Shown: positions 17,115 through 26,157 of the stretch, in pieces
How positions within the stretch are numbered: position 1 is the stretch's first letter
Layout of the letters: every line of letters begins with the position of its first letter
Assembly (NCBI RefSeq): GCF_034661295.1
Contig: NZ_CP141062.1
Coordinates: 1,302,001-1,366,000 of the forward strand
DNA length: 64,000 nt
Origin: Faecalibacter sp. LW9
Lineage (GTDB): Bacteria; Bacteroidota; Bacteroidia; Flavobacteriales; Weeksellaceae
Reading direction: 5' to 3'
Made by a program: the position numbers and the translations under genes
The notes under the pieces: generated by a model
What the model saw: only the letters and a program-made list of their open reading frames with translations
The model's database searches: none
Told to the model about the DNA's origin: nothing

Positions 17115-20100
17115 ATGTATTTAATTTTTGATACCGAAACTACCGGTTTACCAAAAGATTGGAATGCTCCAATCACCGATGTAGATAACTGGCCACGTTG
17201 TATACAAATCGCATGGCAGTTGCATGATGAAATGGGGAATTTAATCGAACATCAGGATTACCTAGTGAAACCGGATGGATTTGATATTCCTTATGATTCG
17301 GAACGTATTCACGGGATTTCGACTGACTTAGCAATCGAAAAAGGGGTGCCTTTAAAACAAGTTTTAGACTTATTTCATGAAGCTTTAGGAAAAGCTAAAT
17401 TTATCGTAGGTCAAAATCTTGGTTTCGATATTAAGATTATGGGAGCAGAGTTTTATCGTATGAATTATGAAAATGATTTAACGAAAAAACCTGTTTTAGA
17501 TACATGTACAGAAGTCACGGCAGAACTTTTAAAACTTCCTGGTGGTCGTGGTGGTCGTTATAAATTACCAACGTTAACAGAATTGCACCAATATCTTTTT
17601 GGTGTCCCTTTTGGCGAGGCGCATAATGCGGCGGTAGATGTGGAAGCAACGACACGTTGTTTCTTTGAATTAATTCGTAAAGAAATTTTCACAAAACAAG
17701 AATTGCAAGTAGAGGACGACTATTTTGTACGTTTTGCTGAAGCCAACCCAACCAATATACAGCCTGTAGGTTTAAATCACATTAACCTAAAGAAGGCTTC
17801 TGAAGAAATTGCAAAGCTTAAGGCTAAAAATAAACCTCAGATTGATCAACCGGTTATTTCGGATGAAATCAAACAAAAGTTTGCTGAAGCTCAATTTTCG
17901 CATTTACATAATCATTCTCAATTTTCCATTCTTCAGTCGACGATTTCAGTGAATGATTTAGTAGCAGCGGCGGCAAAAAATAAAATGCCAGCGGTAGCAG
18001 TAACAGATCATGGAAATATGATGTGTGCGTTTCATTTTAATGCAGCGGTACAAAATCATAACAAAGCAGCGAAAGCGAAGAACGAAGAATTAGTTGCTGA
18101 TGGACAAGAACCTACTGAACAAATTATCAAACCAATTATTGGTTCTGAATTTTTTGTATGCGAGGATCACTTGGATAAATCGAAAAAAGATAATGGATAC
18201 CAAATTGTTTTTTTAGCGAAGACGAAGAAAGGGTATCATAATTTAGCAAAATTATCATCAATCGCTTATACAGAAGGTTTCTATTATGTTCCCCGAATCG
18301 ATAAAAAGTTAATTGAGCAATACAAAGAAGATCTAATTGTCTTATCAGGAAATTTACAGGGTGAAATTCCAAATAAGATCTTAAATATAGGTGAACGTCA
18401 GGCAGAAGAGGCTTTGGTGTGGTGGAAAGAACAATTCGGTGAAGATTTCTACATCGAAATGATGCGTCACGGACAAGAAGATGAAGATCGCGTCAACCAA
18501 ACACTTTTAGCTTTAGCACGTAAACATGAGGTTAAATTAATTGCAACCAATAATACGTATTACATAAATCAAGACGACTCTAATGCACATGATATTTTAC
18601 TATGTGTACGAGATGCTGAAAAACAATCAACACCGATTGGTCGTGGACGAGGTTTCCGATTTGGTTTACCAAATCAAGAGTATTATTTCAAGTCGCAGGA
18701 TCAAATGAAACAATTGTTTCAAGATGTTCCTGATGCAGTTATTAACATTCAAGAAATTGTTGATAAAGTTGAAGAATTTACACTTTATCGTGATGTCTTA
18801 CTTCCAAAATTCGATATTCCAGAAGAGTTTATTCATCCTGAAGATGAGGTAGATGGAGGGAAACGTGGGGAAAATGCATACTTAAGACACTTAACGTATG
18901 AAGGAGCCAAAATTCGTTACGGTGAGATTACACCAGAGATTCGAGAACGTTTAGATTTTGAGTTATTAACAATTGAAAAAACCGGTTATCCGGGTTATTT
19001 CTTAATTGTTCAAGATTTTATTCGTGCCGCTCGTGAGATGGGAGTTTCAGTTAGGGCGTGGTTCTGCTGCTGGATCTGCGGTGGCGTATTGTTTATGGAT
19101 TACGAATTTGGATCCTATTCAATACGATTTACTTTTTGAGCGTTTCTTAAATCCTGACCGTGTATCCATGCCCGATATCGATATCGACTTTGATGATGAA
19201 GGTCGATCATTGGTAATGGATTATGTGATTAATAAATATGGAGCCAGTCAAGTGGCCCAGATTATTACGTATGGAACAATGGCAGCGAAATCGTCGATAA
19301 AAGATACTGCACGTGTTTTAGATTTACCGTTATATGAATCCGAGCGTGTGGCAAAGCTAATTCCAAATATGAAATTGGCTAAAATCTTTAAGTTAGATGA
19401 TAAAGCACTAAAAGACTCGTTACGTTCAGAAGAATTTGAAGCTGTCAATGAATTGAAACGTTTATGCAATGGGACAGATCTAATTGCAGAAACCATTCAA
19501 CAAGCGAAAATTCTAGAAGGTTCGGTTCGTAATACGGGAATTCATGCTTGTGGGGTGATTATTACACCAGATGATATCACGAATTTCGTTCCTGTAACTA
19601 CAGCTAAAGATTCGGATTTATATGTAACGCAATTTGATAACTCCGTAGCAGAAAGTGCCGGATTATTAAAAATGGACTTTTTAGGGTTGAAGACATTAAC
19701 CTTAATTAAAGACACTATTAAGTTAGTTAAAATGCGTCATGGTATTGAAATCGATCCTGATAAAATTCCAATTGATGACGTCAAAACATATGAATTATTC
19801 CAGCGTGGTGAAACCATTGGGGTTTTCCAATACGAATCACCTGGAATGCAAAAGTATATGCGCGATTTAAAGCCGACAGTTTTTGCGGATTTAATTGCAA
19901 TGAATGCCCTTTATCGACCAGGACCATTAGAGTATATTCCGTCATTCGTGCGTCGTAAAAATGGGGAAGAACCAATTACGTATGATTTAGATGCGTGTGA
20001 AGAATACTTGGCAGAAACTTATGGAATTACAGTTTATCAGGAGCAAGTAATGTTACTTTCTCAGAAACTAGCTGATTTCTCGAAAGGTGATGCCGATGTA

Positions 20101-21510
20101 CTGCGTAAGGCGATGGGGAAAAAACAAAAAGCCGTTCTGGATAAAATGAAACCTAAATTCATTAATCAAGCGGCGGAAAAAGGTCATGATCCAAAAATTT
20201 TAGAAAAAATTTGGACCGATTGGGAAGCCTTTGCATCTTATGCCTTCAACAAATCGCACTCGACGTGTTATGCGTGGATTGCTTATCAAACCGCTTATTT
20301 GAAAGCACATTATCCTGCAGAATACATGGCTGCAGTTCTTTCAAATAATATGAATGATATCAAACAAGTAACATTCTTTATGGAAGAATGTAAACGAATG
20401 GGATTATCTGTTTTAGGTCCAGATATCAACGAATCGATTACCAAATTCAATGTAAATGAGCATGGACAAGTTCGTTTTGGAATGGGTGGAGTAAAAGGAG
20501 TGGGACAAGCTGCCGTAAATTCCATTATTCGGGAACGTAATGAAAATGGTCCTTTTAAAGATATATATGATTTTGTAAAAAGGGTCGAATTACGAACGGT
20601 CAACAAAAAAACAATTGAAAACTTGGTGCTAGCCGGTGGATTTGACTCCTTCGAATTCCATCGAGGACGTTATTTCTTTATTGATAATGGAACAACGAAC
20701 TTAGAGAAACTGATTAAGTATGGGGGAAATTTTCAAGAACAAAAGAATTCAGCTCAAACTTCATTATTCGGATCCTTTGGAGATGATGGAGGTGAAGTCG
20801 ATGATGTAGTTCCAATGCTACCTGATTGTGAGAAATGGAATATGATTCAGACACTTGCGAAAGAGAAAGAAGTGGTTGGAATCTATTTATCAGCGCATCC
20901 ATTGGATGATTTTAAACATGAAATACGTTTGGTATCGAATATGACGATTTCTGATTTAAAAGGAAATGAAGATCAGTTGGTAGGTCGTGAAATTTCAATG
21001 GCGGGTATGATGACTAATATTGCCCATCGAATTTCAAAAACGGGTAATGAATTTGGTAGTTTTACCTTTAGTGATTATACCGATTCCTATGATATTACTT
21101 TATTTGGTGAAGATTATTTAAAGTACAAACACTTTATGCAAGAAAATATGTTCTTGAATCTTCGCATGAGTATATCCAAAAGAGAGTTTAAAGACAAAGA
21201 CGGAAACGTAACGAGTAGTCGTATTTTTACAAAAATCAATCGACTTCAATTGTTAAGTGAAATCATTGAAAATCAGGTCGAAAAAATTACGTTGAATGTG
21301 GATGTCAATGATTTTGACGATGATATCTTGTTGAAATTATCAGAAATTGTTTATAAATATCAAGGGGATAAATCGTTACGAATTAAACTATTTGATTCAA
21401 AAGAACAACAGCAAATTGATTTACCTGCGCAAAAATTACGTGTAAACATTTGCCGCGAATTGTTAAAAGAAATTGAAGAGAATACGAGTATTACATTTAA
21501 AATCAATTAA
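17115..21510 (+). pseudogene. dnaE: DNA polymerase III alpha subunit with exonuclease domain, frameshifted
   Basis: Encodes the replicative polymerase. An N-terminal 3'-5' exonuclease domain (DTETTGLP at residue 6, then NLGFDIK and HNAAVDVE) is fused to the PHP domain (HLHNHSQFSILQ, VTDHGNM) and the polymerase core (MPDIDIDFDD, QEQVM, AFNKSHS). This fusion is the usual flavobacterial form. The frame breaks after codon 646 (GTT at 19050-19052): GVSV runs straight into GRGSAAGS with one extra A. Restoring five bases (GGTCC before that A) gives VGPGRGSAAGS, the conserved form, and a 1466-residue frame. The gene is essential, so this is either a sequence error or there is another intact copy. Otherwise normal. 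Confidence 0.88.
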
Positions 21511-21579
21511 ATATATTTAAAACTTATTTGTGAATTGATAGAAAGTATGAAATGAATTCCTTACACGAATTATTTTATG

Positions 21580-21587
21580 TAGCTTTG
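21580..21587 (+). promoter_or_regulatory. -7 box of trxA
   Basis: TAGCTTTG, 31 nt before the trxA ATG; no clear -33 element. Confidence 0.45.
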
Positions 21588-21618
21588 TAAGATTAATGAT
21601 TTAATAAAAATAGAAATT

Positions 21619-21936
21619 ATGGCATTAGAAATAACAGACGCTTCATTTGCATCAGATATTATCGAGTCAGGAAAACCTGCAATGGTTGACTTTTGGGCTG
21701 TATGGTGTGGACCATGTCGTATGGTTGGACCAGTTGTAGAAGAAATTGCTGCAGAATATCAAGGGAAAGCTATCGTTGGTAAAGTTGATGTAGATACAAA
21801 TCAAGAAGTAGCTGCTCAGTATGGAATCCGTAATATTCCTACAATTTTATTCTTCAAAAACGGAGAAGTTGTGGATAAAGTAGTCGGAGTTGTTCCAAAA
21901 GAACAATTAGTTGAAAAATTAAATGCAATTTTATAA
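21619..21936 (+). CDS. trxA: Thioredoxin
   Basis: A 105-residue cytoplasmic thiol-disulfide reductant. The active site WCGPC is at residues 29-33 (AVWCGPCRM), and the cis-proline is in RNIPTILFF. The length is typical of thioredoxin 1. It supplies electrons to ribonucleotide reductase, peroxiredoxins and others. It has its own promoter box and a strong terminator. Confidence 0.97.
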   Translation: MALEITDASFASDIIESGKPAMVDFWAVWCGPCRMVGPVVEEIAAEYQGKAIVGKVDVDTNQEVAAQYGIRNIPTILFFKNGEVVDKVVGVVPKEQLVEKLNAIL

Positions 21937-21964
21937 TTTTTTAAATTGCTGATTATAAAATAGT

Positions 21965-22000
21965 AAAATCTCAGTTTGAAAAAAACTGAGATTTTTTTTT
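21965..22000 (+). terminator. Intrinsic terminator after trxA
   Basis: A 13-bp stem (AAAATCTCAGTTT with its complement) is followed by a T run. Confidence 0.85.
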
Positions 22001-22008
22001 GAAAAATA

Positions 22009-22039
22009 TTTGGTAACTTCAAAAAAGCGCCTAACTTTG
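22009..22039 (+). promoter_or_regulatory. Promoter of the tRNA-Asp cluster
   Basis: TTTG at 22009-22012, 19 nt, TAACTTTG at 22032-22039: a near-perfect Bacteroidota promoter, about 31 nt before the first tRNA. Confidence 0.7.
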
Positions 22040-22070
22040 CAATCCGAAAACAGTACGACACTGTTTCACT

Positions 22071-22147
22071 GATCCGGTAGTTCAGTTGGTTAGAATACTT
22101 GCCTGTCACGCAAGTGGTCGCGGGTTCGAGTCCCGTCCGGATCGCCA
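22071..22147 (+). tRNA. tRNA-Asp (GTC), copy 1
   Basis: A full 77-nt cloverleaf. The acceptor stem GATCCGG pairs with CCGGATC, the anticodon stem CTTGC pairs with GCAAG around loop CTGTCAC with anticodon GTC, and the T loop is GGTTCGAGTCC. The CCA end is encoded. Confidence 0.96.
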
Positions 22148-22194
22148 ACAATTTGTAGTTCTTTAACAGAATAATATATTTTAAAAATTTCATT

Positions 22195-22271
22195 GATCCG
22201 GTAGTTCAGCTGGTTAGAATACTTGCCTGTCACGCAAGTGGTCGCGGGTTCGAGTCCCGTCCGGATCGCCA
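22195..22271 (+). tRNA. tRNA-Asp (GTC), copy 2
   Basis: Same as copy 1 except for C instead of T in the D loop (TTCAGCTGG). CCA encoded. A 47-nt spacer separates it from copy 1. Confidence 0.96.
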
Positions 22272-22316
22272 ATTTTTTATTGTCTTAAAATATATTATAA
22301 TTAATTTATAATTTTA

Positions 22317-22390
22317 GATCCGGTAGTTCAGTTGGTTAGAATACTTGCCTGTCACGCAAGTGGTCGCGGGTTCGAGTCCCGTCCGGATCG
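22317..22390 (+). tRNA. tRNA-Asp (GTC), copy 3, no encoded CCA
   Basis: Identical body to copy 1, but the discriminator G at 22390 is followed by CAT rather than CCA. This copy needs nucleotidyltransferase to add CCA; the other three do not. Confidence 0.94.
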
Positions 22391-22449
22391 CATCTATTTC
22401 TTTTTCTATTTTAGAATGATCAAAGAATTATAAATCATATTTAAAGACT

Positions 22450-22526
22450 GATCCGGTAGTTCAGTTGGTTAGAATACTTGCCTGTCACGCAAGTGGTCGC
22501 GGGTTCGAGTCCCGTCCGGATCGCCA
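22450..22526 (+). tRNA. tRNA-Asp (GTC), copy 4
   Basis: Identical to copy 1 and with encoded CCA. It is the last gene of the array and is followed by a terminator. Confidence 0.96.
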
Positions 22527-22536
22527 ACATGTTGAT

Positions 22537-22570
22537 AAAAGCCTTACTATTCTTATAGTGAGGCTTTTTT
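22537..22570 (+). terminator. Terminator of the tRNA cluster
   Basis: A 14-bp stem with one T-G mismatch (AAAAGCCTTACTAT with ATAGTGAGGCTTTT) followed by T. Confidence 0.8.
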
Positions 22571-22608
22571 ATTTTCTCTAATTCTTAATTTCGTCTCCAA
22601 CAAAATTC

Positions 22609-22616
22609 TAATTTTG
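22609..22616 (+). promoter_or_regulatory. -7 box in front of the heptamer repeat and Nudix gene
   Basis: TAATTTTG, a perfect TAnnTTTG box, whose final G is the first base of the GCATAAC repeat array. If used, the whole array is transcribed as the 5' leader of the Nudix gene. No TTG at -33. Confidence 0.5.
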
Positions 22617-22741
22617 CATAACGCATAACGCATAACGCATAACGCATAACGCATAACGCATAACGCATAACGCATAACGCATAACGCATAACGCATAACG
22701 CATAACGCATAACGCATAACGCATAACGCATAACGCATAAC
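22616..22741 (+). repeat. Tandem heptanucleotide repeat, 18 x GCATAAC
   Basis: Eighteen exact copies of the 7-bp unit GCATAAC, without any mismatch, run without interruption into GCATGAAC, so the ATG of the Nudix gene is formed from a nineteenth partial unit. Such perfect tracts change length by slipped pairing. The minus strand of the tract has no stop in any frame and would encode a heptapeptide repeat. Confidence 0.97.
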
Positions 22742-22743
22742 GC

Positions 22744-23151
22744 ATGAACCAAATTTATTTAGCCAATGCATTGGTCACGGATGCTGAAGGAAGAATGTTA
22801 GCTGTTCGTAAGAAAAATTCTAAATTTTTCCAGATGGTCGGTGGTAAAATTGATGGAGATGAAGAACCAGTGGAAACATTACATCGCGAATTCTTAGAAG
22901 AAATTAATATCGATATTAGTCAGCATCGGGTTGAATTCTTAGGAAGGCATACTACGACAGCCGTAAACGAAGCGAATACGCAAGTTAATGCAAAGGTGTT
23001 TCATGTTCAATTAAACTCTTTAGATGGGATTAAAATCGCTGCTGAAATCGAGGAAATGGCTTGGATTACCAAGGAAGATTATAAGAACTATCAATTAGCA
23101 CATTTATTAGAAGAATTTAGTTTACCCATTTGGTTGAAATTAAATTTTTAA
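22744..23151 (+). CDS. Nudix hydrolase
   Basis: A 135-residue Nudix-fold protein that would cleave a nucleoside diphosphate linked to another group. The Nudix box at about residues 35-57 is GKIDGDEEPVETLHREFLEEINI, which keeps the GX5E and REXXEE core while the usual Gly after EE-x is Asn. Substrate cannot be inferred; MutT-like clean-up or NADH/ADP-ribose hydrolysis are possible. Its ATG is the end of the heptamer array, and there is no Shine-Dalgarno-like sequence other than the repeat itself. Expression may therefore depend on the array length. A terminator follows at 23185. Confidence 0.88.
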   Translation: MNQIYLANALVTDAEGRMLAVRKKNSKFFQMVGGKIDGDEEPVETLHREFLEEINIDISQHRVEFLGRHTTTAVNEANTQVNAKVFHVQLNSLDGIKIAAEIEEMAWITKEDYKNYQLAHLLEEFSLPIWLKLNF

Positions 23152-23184
23152 AAAATATTTTAATTCAGTTTACAATTGATGAAT

Positions 23185-23217
23185 AAAGGATTTCAAATGA
23201 TTTTGGAATCCTTTTTT
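23185..23217 (+). terminator. Intrinsic terminator
   Basis: A stem of AAAGGATT and CAAA with TTTG and AATCCTTT (one mismatch), then a T run, after the Nudix gene. Confidence 0.75.
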
Positions 23218-23283
23218 ATAAAATTTAATTTTTCTTGTAACGAAATGCATTTTTGACTACTTACTTGATAAATTATTACTGAA

Positions 23284-24120
23284 TTGAAAAAGTTATTCTC
23301 CATTTTATTTTTACTCTTAGTTGTATCTGTCTTCAGTCAAAATTCTTTGTTATGGAAAATTGAAGGAAATGGACTACAAAAGCCGTCTTATTTATTTGGA
23401 ACTGTTCATATGATTTGTAAAAACGATTTCCAGATGCAAGAGAAATTAAAAAATGTGATTGCAACTGCCGAGCAAGCATATTTTGAAATTGATATGGGAA
23501 ATCAAGATTTTATATCTGAAATGCAAGCGAATATGATGGGTGATAAAACTATCAGTTCTCAACTTTCTAAAGAGGATGCTGACTACATAAGTACTGAATT
23601 AAAAGCAAAATATGGCGTTGGTTTGGAAGCTTTTGATCAAATGAAACCAATGATTGTAATGTCGATGTTAATGCAATCATCATTTCCTTGCGAATTAACA
23701 AGTTTAGAAGGTGAAATTATTAATCAACTGAATGAGAAAAAAAGTCCGATGGGCGGATTATCATCGGTAAAGGAACAATACGGATATTTGGATCGATTTG
23801 TTGATGTAAATGAGATGGTGAAAACGATAAAATCTTTGAATAGTGAAGAATTTAAATCAGTTTTCGGAACGATTAAAGAATTATATAAAAAAGAAGATAT
23901 AACAGGATTGGATAATTTGATGGTAAAATATACTGGTGCGAATCTAGAAATGTATGATGTTTTGATGGTAGAGCGTAACCAAATTTGGACAGCTCGTATT
24001 CCTGCACTTATTTCTAATCAATCTACATTAATCGCCGTTGGATCTGGTCATTTAGCTGGTGAAAAAGGTTTAATTTCATTATTAAAAGCTGAAGGATATC
24101 AAGTAAGTCCGGTTTATTAA
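23284..24120 (+). CDS. TraB/GumN-family protein
   Basis: A 278-residue exported protein of the TraB/GumN family. A signal peptide (LFSILFLLLVVSVFS, cut after SQ) is followed by LFGTVHMICKND, with the GTxH motif (about residue 40), and VGSGHLAGEKGL near the C-terminus with the second GxxH. These are the two sites of the family, related to Tiki-type metalloproteases, so a periplasmic protease is possible but untested. The start is TTG (MKKLFSIL), placed so because the signal peptide begins there. It lies 10 bp ahead of a sigma factor gene. Confidence 0.85.
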   Translation: MKKLFSILFLLLVVSVFSQNSLLWKIEGNGLQKPSYLFGTVHMICKNDFQMQEKLKNVIATAEQAYFEIDMGNQDFISEMQANMMGDKTISSQLSKEDADYISTELKAKYGVGLEAFDQMKPMIVMSMLMQSSFPCELTSLEGEIINQLNEKKSPMGGLSSVKEQYGYLDRFVDVNEMVKTIKSLNSEEFKSVFGTIKELYKKEDITGLDNLMVKYTGANLEMYDVLMVERNQIWTARIPALISNQSTLIAVGSGHLAGEKGLISLLKAEGYQVSPVY

Positions 24121-24130
24121 TCATTACGCA

Positions 24131-24634
24131 TTGAAAACAAAACAACAAGAGTTTTTAAACCTCATCGAAAAACATAAAGGGATTTTGCATAAAGTCTCCA
24201 AGATGTACATGGATGAGGTAGAGGATCAAAATGATTTGATTCAAGAAATTGTGTTACAACTGTGGAAATCCTACGAGCGTTTTGAAGGTAATAGTCAATT
24301 CTCCACCTGGATGTATCGTGTGTCGTTAAATACAGCCCTTACGTATTTTAAGAAGGAAAAGAAAAAATCGGAACATTATACCTTTTTAGAAAACATCGAT
24401 CGGGTAGATGATCGTGAATCATCAGAAAAAGAAACACAATTAGAATTATTTTATAAAGCGGTACACGAATTAAATAAAGTTGAAAAAGCGTTGATCTTTC
24501 TTTTTCTGGAAGGGCAAAGCCACAAAGAAATTGGTCAAAATTTGGGGATTACAGAAGGGAATGCACGCGTTAAATTAAACCGAACAAAAGATAAATTACA
24601 AACCATCATAAAAACCTATGGCTATGAATTTTGA
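24131..24634 (+). CDS. ECF-type RNA polymerase sigma factor
   Basis: A 167-residue sigma-70 family protein with region 2 (VEDQNDLIQEIVLQLWKSYERFEGNSQFSTWMYRVSLNTALTYFKKEK, about residues 32-80) and region 4 (VEKALIFLFLEGQSHKEIGQNLGITEGNARVKLNRTKDKL, about 117-158). The extracytoplasmic-function group is indicated by its size and lack of region 1 and 3. Its start is TTG. Its last codons overlap the next gene, which encodes a membrane protein that is the likely anti-sigma. Confidence 0.92.
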   Translation: MKTKQQEFLNLIEKHKGILHKVSKMYMDEVEDQNDLIQEIVLQLWKSYERFEGNSQFSTWMYRVSLNTALTYFKKEKKKSEHYTFLENIDRVDDRESSEKETQLELFYKAVHELNKVEKALIFLFLEGQSHKEIGQNLGITEGNARVKLNRTKDKLQTIIKTYGYEF

Positions 24635-25214
24635 TGAATTAAAAAAACAATGGGATAATCAATCTTCAGATAAGGTGCAGATTAATCCAGATTTAGAAGC
24701 AAAAAAAGAAGCGAATACTACAATAGACAAGGTGAGAAAAGTGATGAAAAAAGATTTCTTTTTTCAGTTGACAACTTTTCCGATGTTATTGATTTATCCC
24801 TACATTTTTGGATTAAATACGCCAATTGTATGGTGGGTATTAGCATGTATCGTTGCAATAATGATTGTGCCCTTATATTATTTAATAAAATTTTATAATT
24901 CTTCCTACAAATTTGAATATAACTCGTTAAGAAATATCAATTGGTTTTATTATAACTTTAAATCATCAATAACGATTTTTAGTTTATACACGTATACTTT
25001 AAGCATTCTTTGCATATTATTTATTGGAACAGTTTTAATTGAAAAACAAACATATACCCATTTTGATAGTTTATTGAAATTTGGAATTTTTTACTTTATC
25101 ATATTAATTACACATATTGGATTTTGCATCTGGATGCTGAAATGGTGGATAAAGAAATTATATCAAAAACCATTAAAAGAATTAGAAGAAATCTTAAATC
25201 AATTGGAAGAATAA
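24624..25214 (+). CDS. Putative membrane anti-sigma factor
   Basis: A 196-residue protein that overlaps the sigma gene by 11 bp. Its start is either ATG at 24624 (MNFDELKKQWDNQ) or two codons upstream. An N-terminal soluble part of about 45 residues is followed by four hydrophobic segments (about residues 48-68, 72-92, 112-135, 150-170) and a basic C-terminal helix. The N-terminal part, FDELKKQWDNQSSD, resembles that of flavobacterial proteins found next to ECF sigma factors. The overlap implies coupled translation and fixed stoichiometry. No zinc-binding anti-sigma motif is visible. Function is inferred from position. Confidence 0.6.
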   Translation: MNFDELKKQWDNQSSDKVQINPDLEAKKEANTTIDKVRKVMKKDFFFQLTTFPMLLIYPYIFGLNTPIVWWVLACIVAIMIVPLYYLIKFYNSSYKFEYNSLRNINWFYYNFKSSITIFSLYTYTLSILCILFIGTVLIEKQTYTHFDSLLKFGIFYFIILITHIGFCIWMLKWWIKKLYQKPLKELEEILNQLEE

Positions 25215-25219
25215 AACAT

Positions 25220-25248
25220 AAAAGCGAATCGAAAGGTTTGCTTTTTTT
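25220..25248 (+). terminator. Intrinsic terminator
   Basis: A 9-bp stem (AAAAGCGAA with TTTGCTTTT, one G-T pair) followed by T. Confidence 0.65.
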
Positions 25249-25309
25249 ATTTGAAAATCAGTATTAAATCTTACATTTATGTAATTATTAATTAATAAAT
25301 TAAAGAAAT

Positions 25310-26023
25310 TTGAAGAATATTTTCACAATAATTTTACTTGTGTTTTCGATGATTGTGTTTGCACAAGAGAAAACTTTTCAGTTGTTATATGATTATCATC
25401 AGAAAGGAGAATTAGCTGCAGAGGTTAAGAAGAGAAATCCGGCTCATATGAATGAAATGGCTGAAGAAGCATTGAATAAAACTTTCGAAGTCGAATTGTT
25501 GGTCAATCATAATTATTCTTTAGTTAAGGTTTTACCACGTGTTAGCAACAATCAAAGTGGAAATTATTTAGAAATTTTACCAGAACCTTCCTGGTTATTA
25601 ATTGATTTTAATAAAGAAGAATATTATCATCAAATGCATGATTTATTTGTAAAAGGATCAATTGAGGAATTTAAGTTTAGCCCAACTAAAAACAAGAAAA
25701 TAATTTTAGGTTTAGAAGCGAGGGAATTTAAATTTGAAGATGATACTAAATTACATACCATTTGGTTAGCCAAACAGAATAATTTAACGGTAAGTCCAAC
25801 TTATTTTCAACCAAAAGGATATCTTGTGATGTTGTACCATGTGTTTTATAAAGATATGGCAGTAAAAGGTGGTCATCGCGAATTCACCTATCAATTGAAA
25901 GAAATTAAGGAAACAAAATCAAACGATTTAAGTAAACAAATTCCGAAGAAATCAATCTCGAAAAAAGAATTTGATGAACACATGAAGCGTTTAATGGAGA
26001 ATGAAGAAATTGATAAAGATTAA
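25310..26023 (+). CDS. Secreted protein of unknown function
   Basis: A 237-residue protein with a signal peptide (KNIFTIILLVFSMIVFAQ). The mature part starts with EKTFQLLYDYHQKGELAAEVKKRNP and has alternating beta-strand-like stretches such as FEVELLVNHNYSLVKVLPRV and WLLIDFNKEEYYHQMHDLFV. A basic and acidic tail follows. It has some resemblance to the GLPGLI-type secreted proteins of Bacteroidota, though I do not see the family's own motif. The TTG start is set by the signal peptide. It may be controlled by the sigma factor upstream, but only proximity suggests that. Confidence 0.6.
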   Translation: MKNIFTIILLVFSMIVFAQEKTFQLLYDYHQKGELAAEVKKRNPAHMNEMAEEALNKTFEVELLVNHNYSLVKVLPRVSNNQSGNYLEILPEPSWLLIDFNKEEYYHQMHDLFVKGSIEEFKFSPTKNKKIILGLEAREFKFEDDTKLHTIWLAKQNNLTVSPTYFQPKGYLVMLYHVFYKDMAVKGGHREFTYQLKEIKETKSNDLSKQIPKKSISKKEFDEHMKRLMENEEIDKD

Positions 26024-26071
26024 ACTTAAAGATATAGTGTAGCTAATCATCAAGGTTCGCTTTTTTTCTCC

Positions 26072-26105
26072 AAAAAAAATGCCCTCGCTTGTTCAGGGCG
26101 AGGGC
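26072..26105 (-). terminator. Terminator of ahcY
   Basis: A GC-rich stem (GCCCTCGC with GCGAGGGC) followed by eight T on the minus strand, about 50 bp past the ahcY stop. Confidence 0.85.
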
Positions 26106-26157
26106 TATAGTTAAGTGTATGATTTTTTTAATTCAAATAAAAACTAATTTAAAATTA

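Noticed and set aside
19040-19070. Programmed frameshift in dnaE
   Set aside because: There is no slippery heptamer or frameshift hairpin, and the join lacks two residues of an invariant motif; five missing bases explain it fully.
21816-22272. Minus-strand frames reading GLEPATTCVTGKYSNQLNYR over the tRNA genes
   Set aside because: They are antisense translations of the tRNA-Asp genes, a common false protein.
22071-22745. CRISPR-like array
   Set aside because: The long repeats are tRNA genes with cloverleaf folds, and the short ones are gap-free heptamers without spacers; no cas gene is present.
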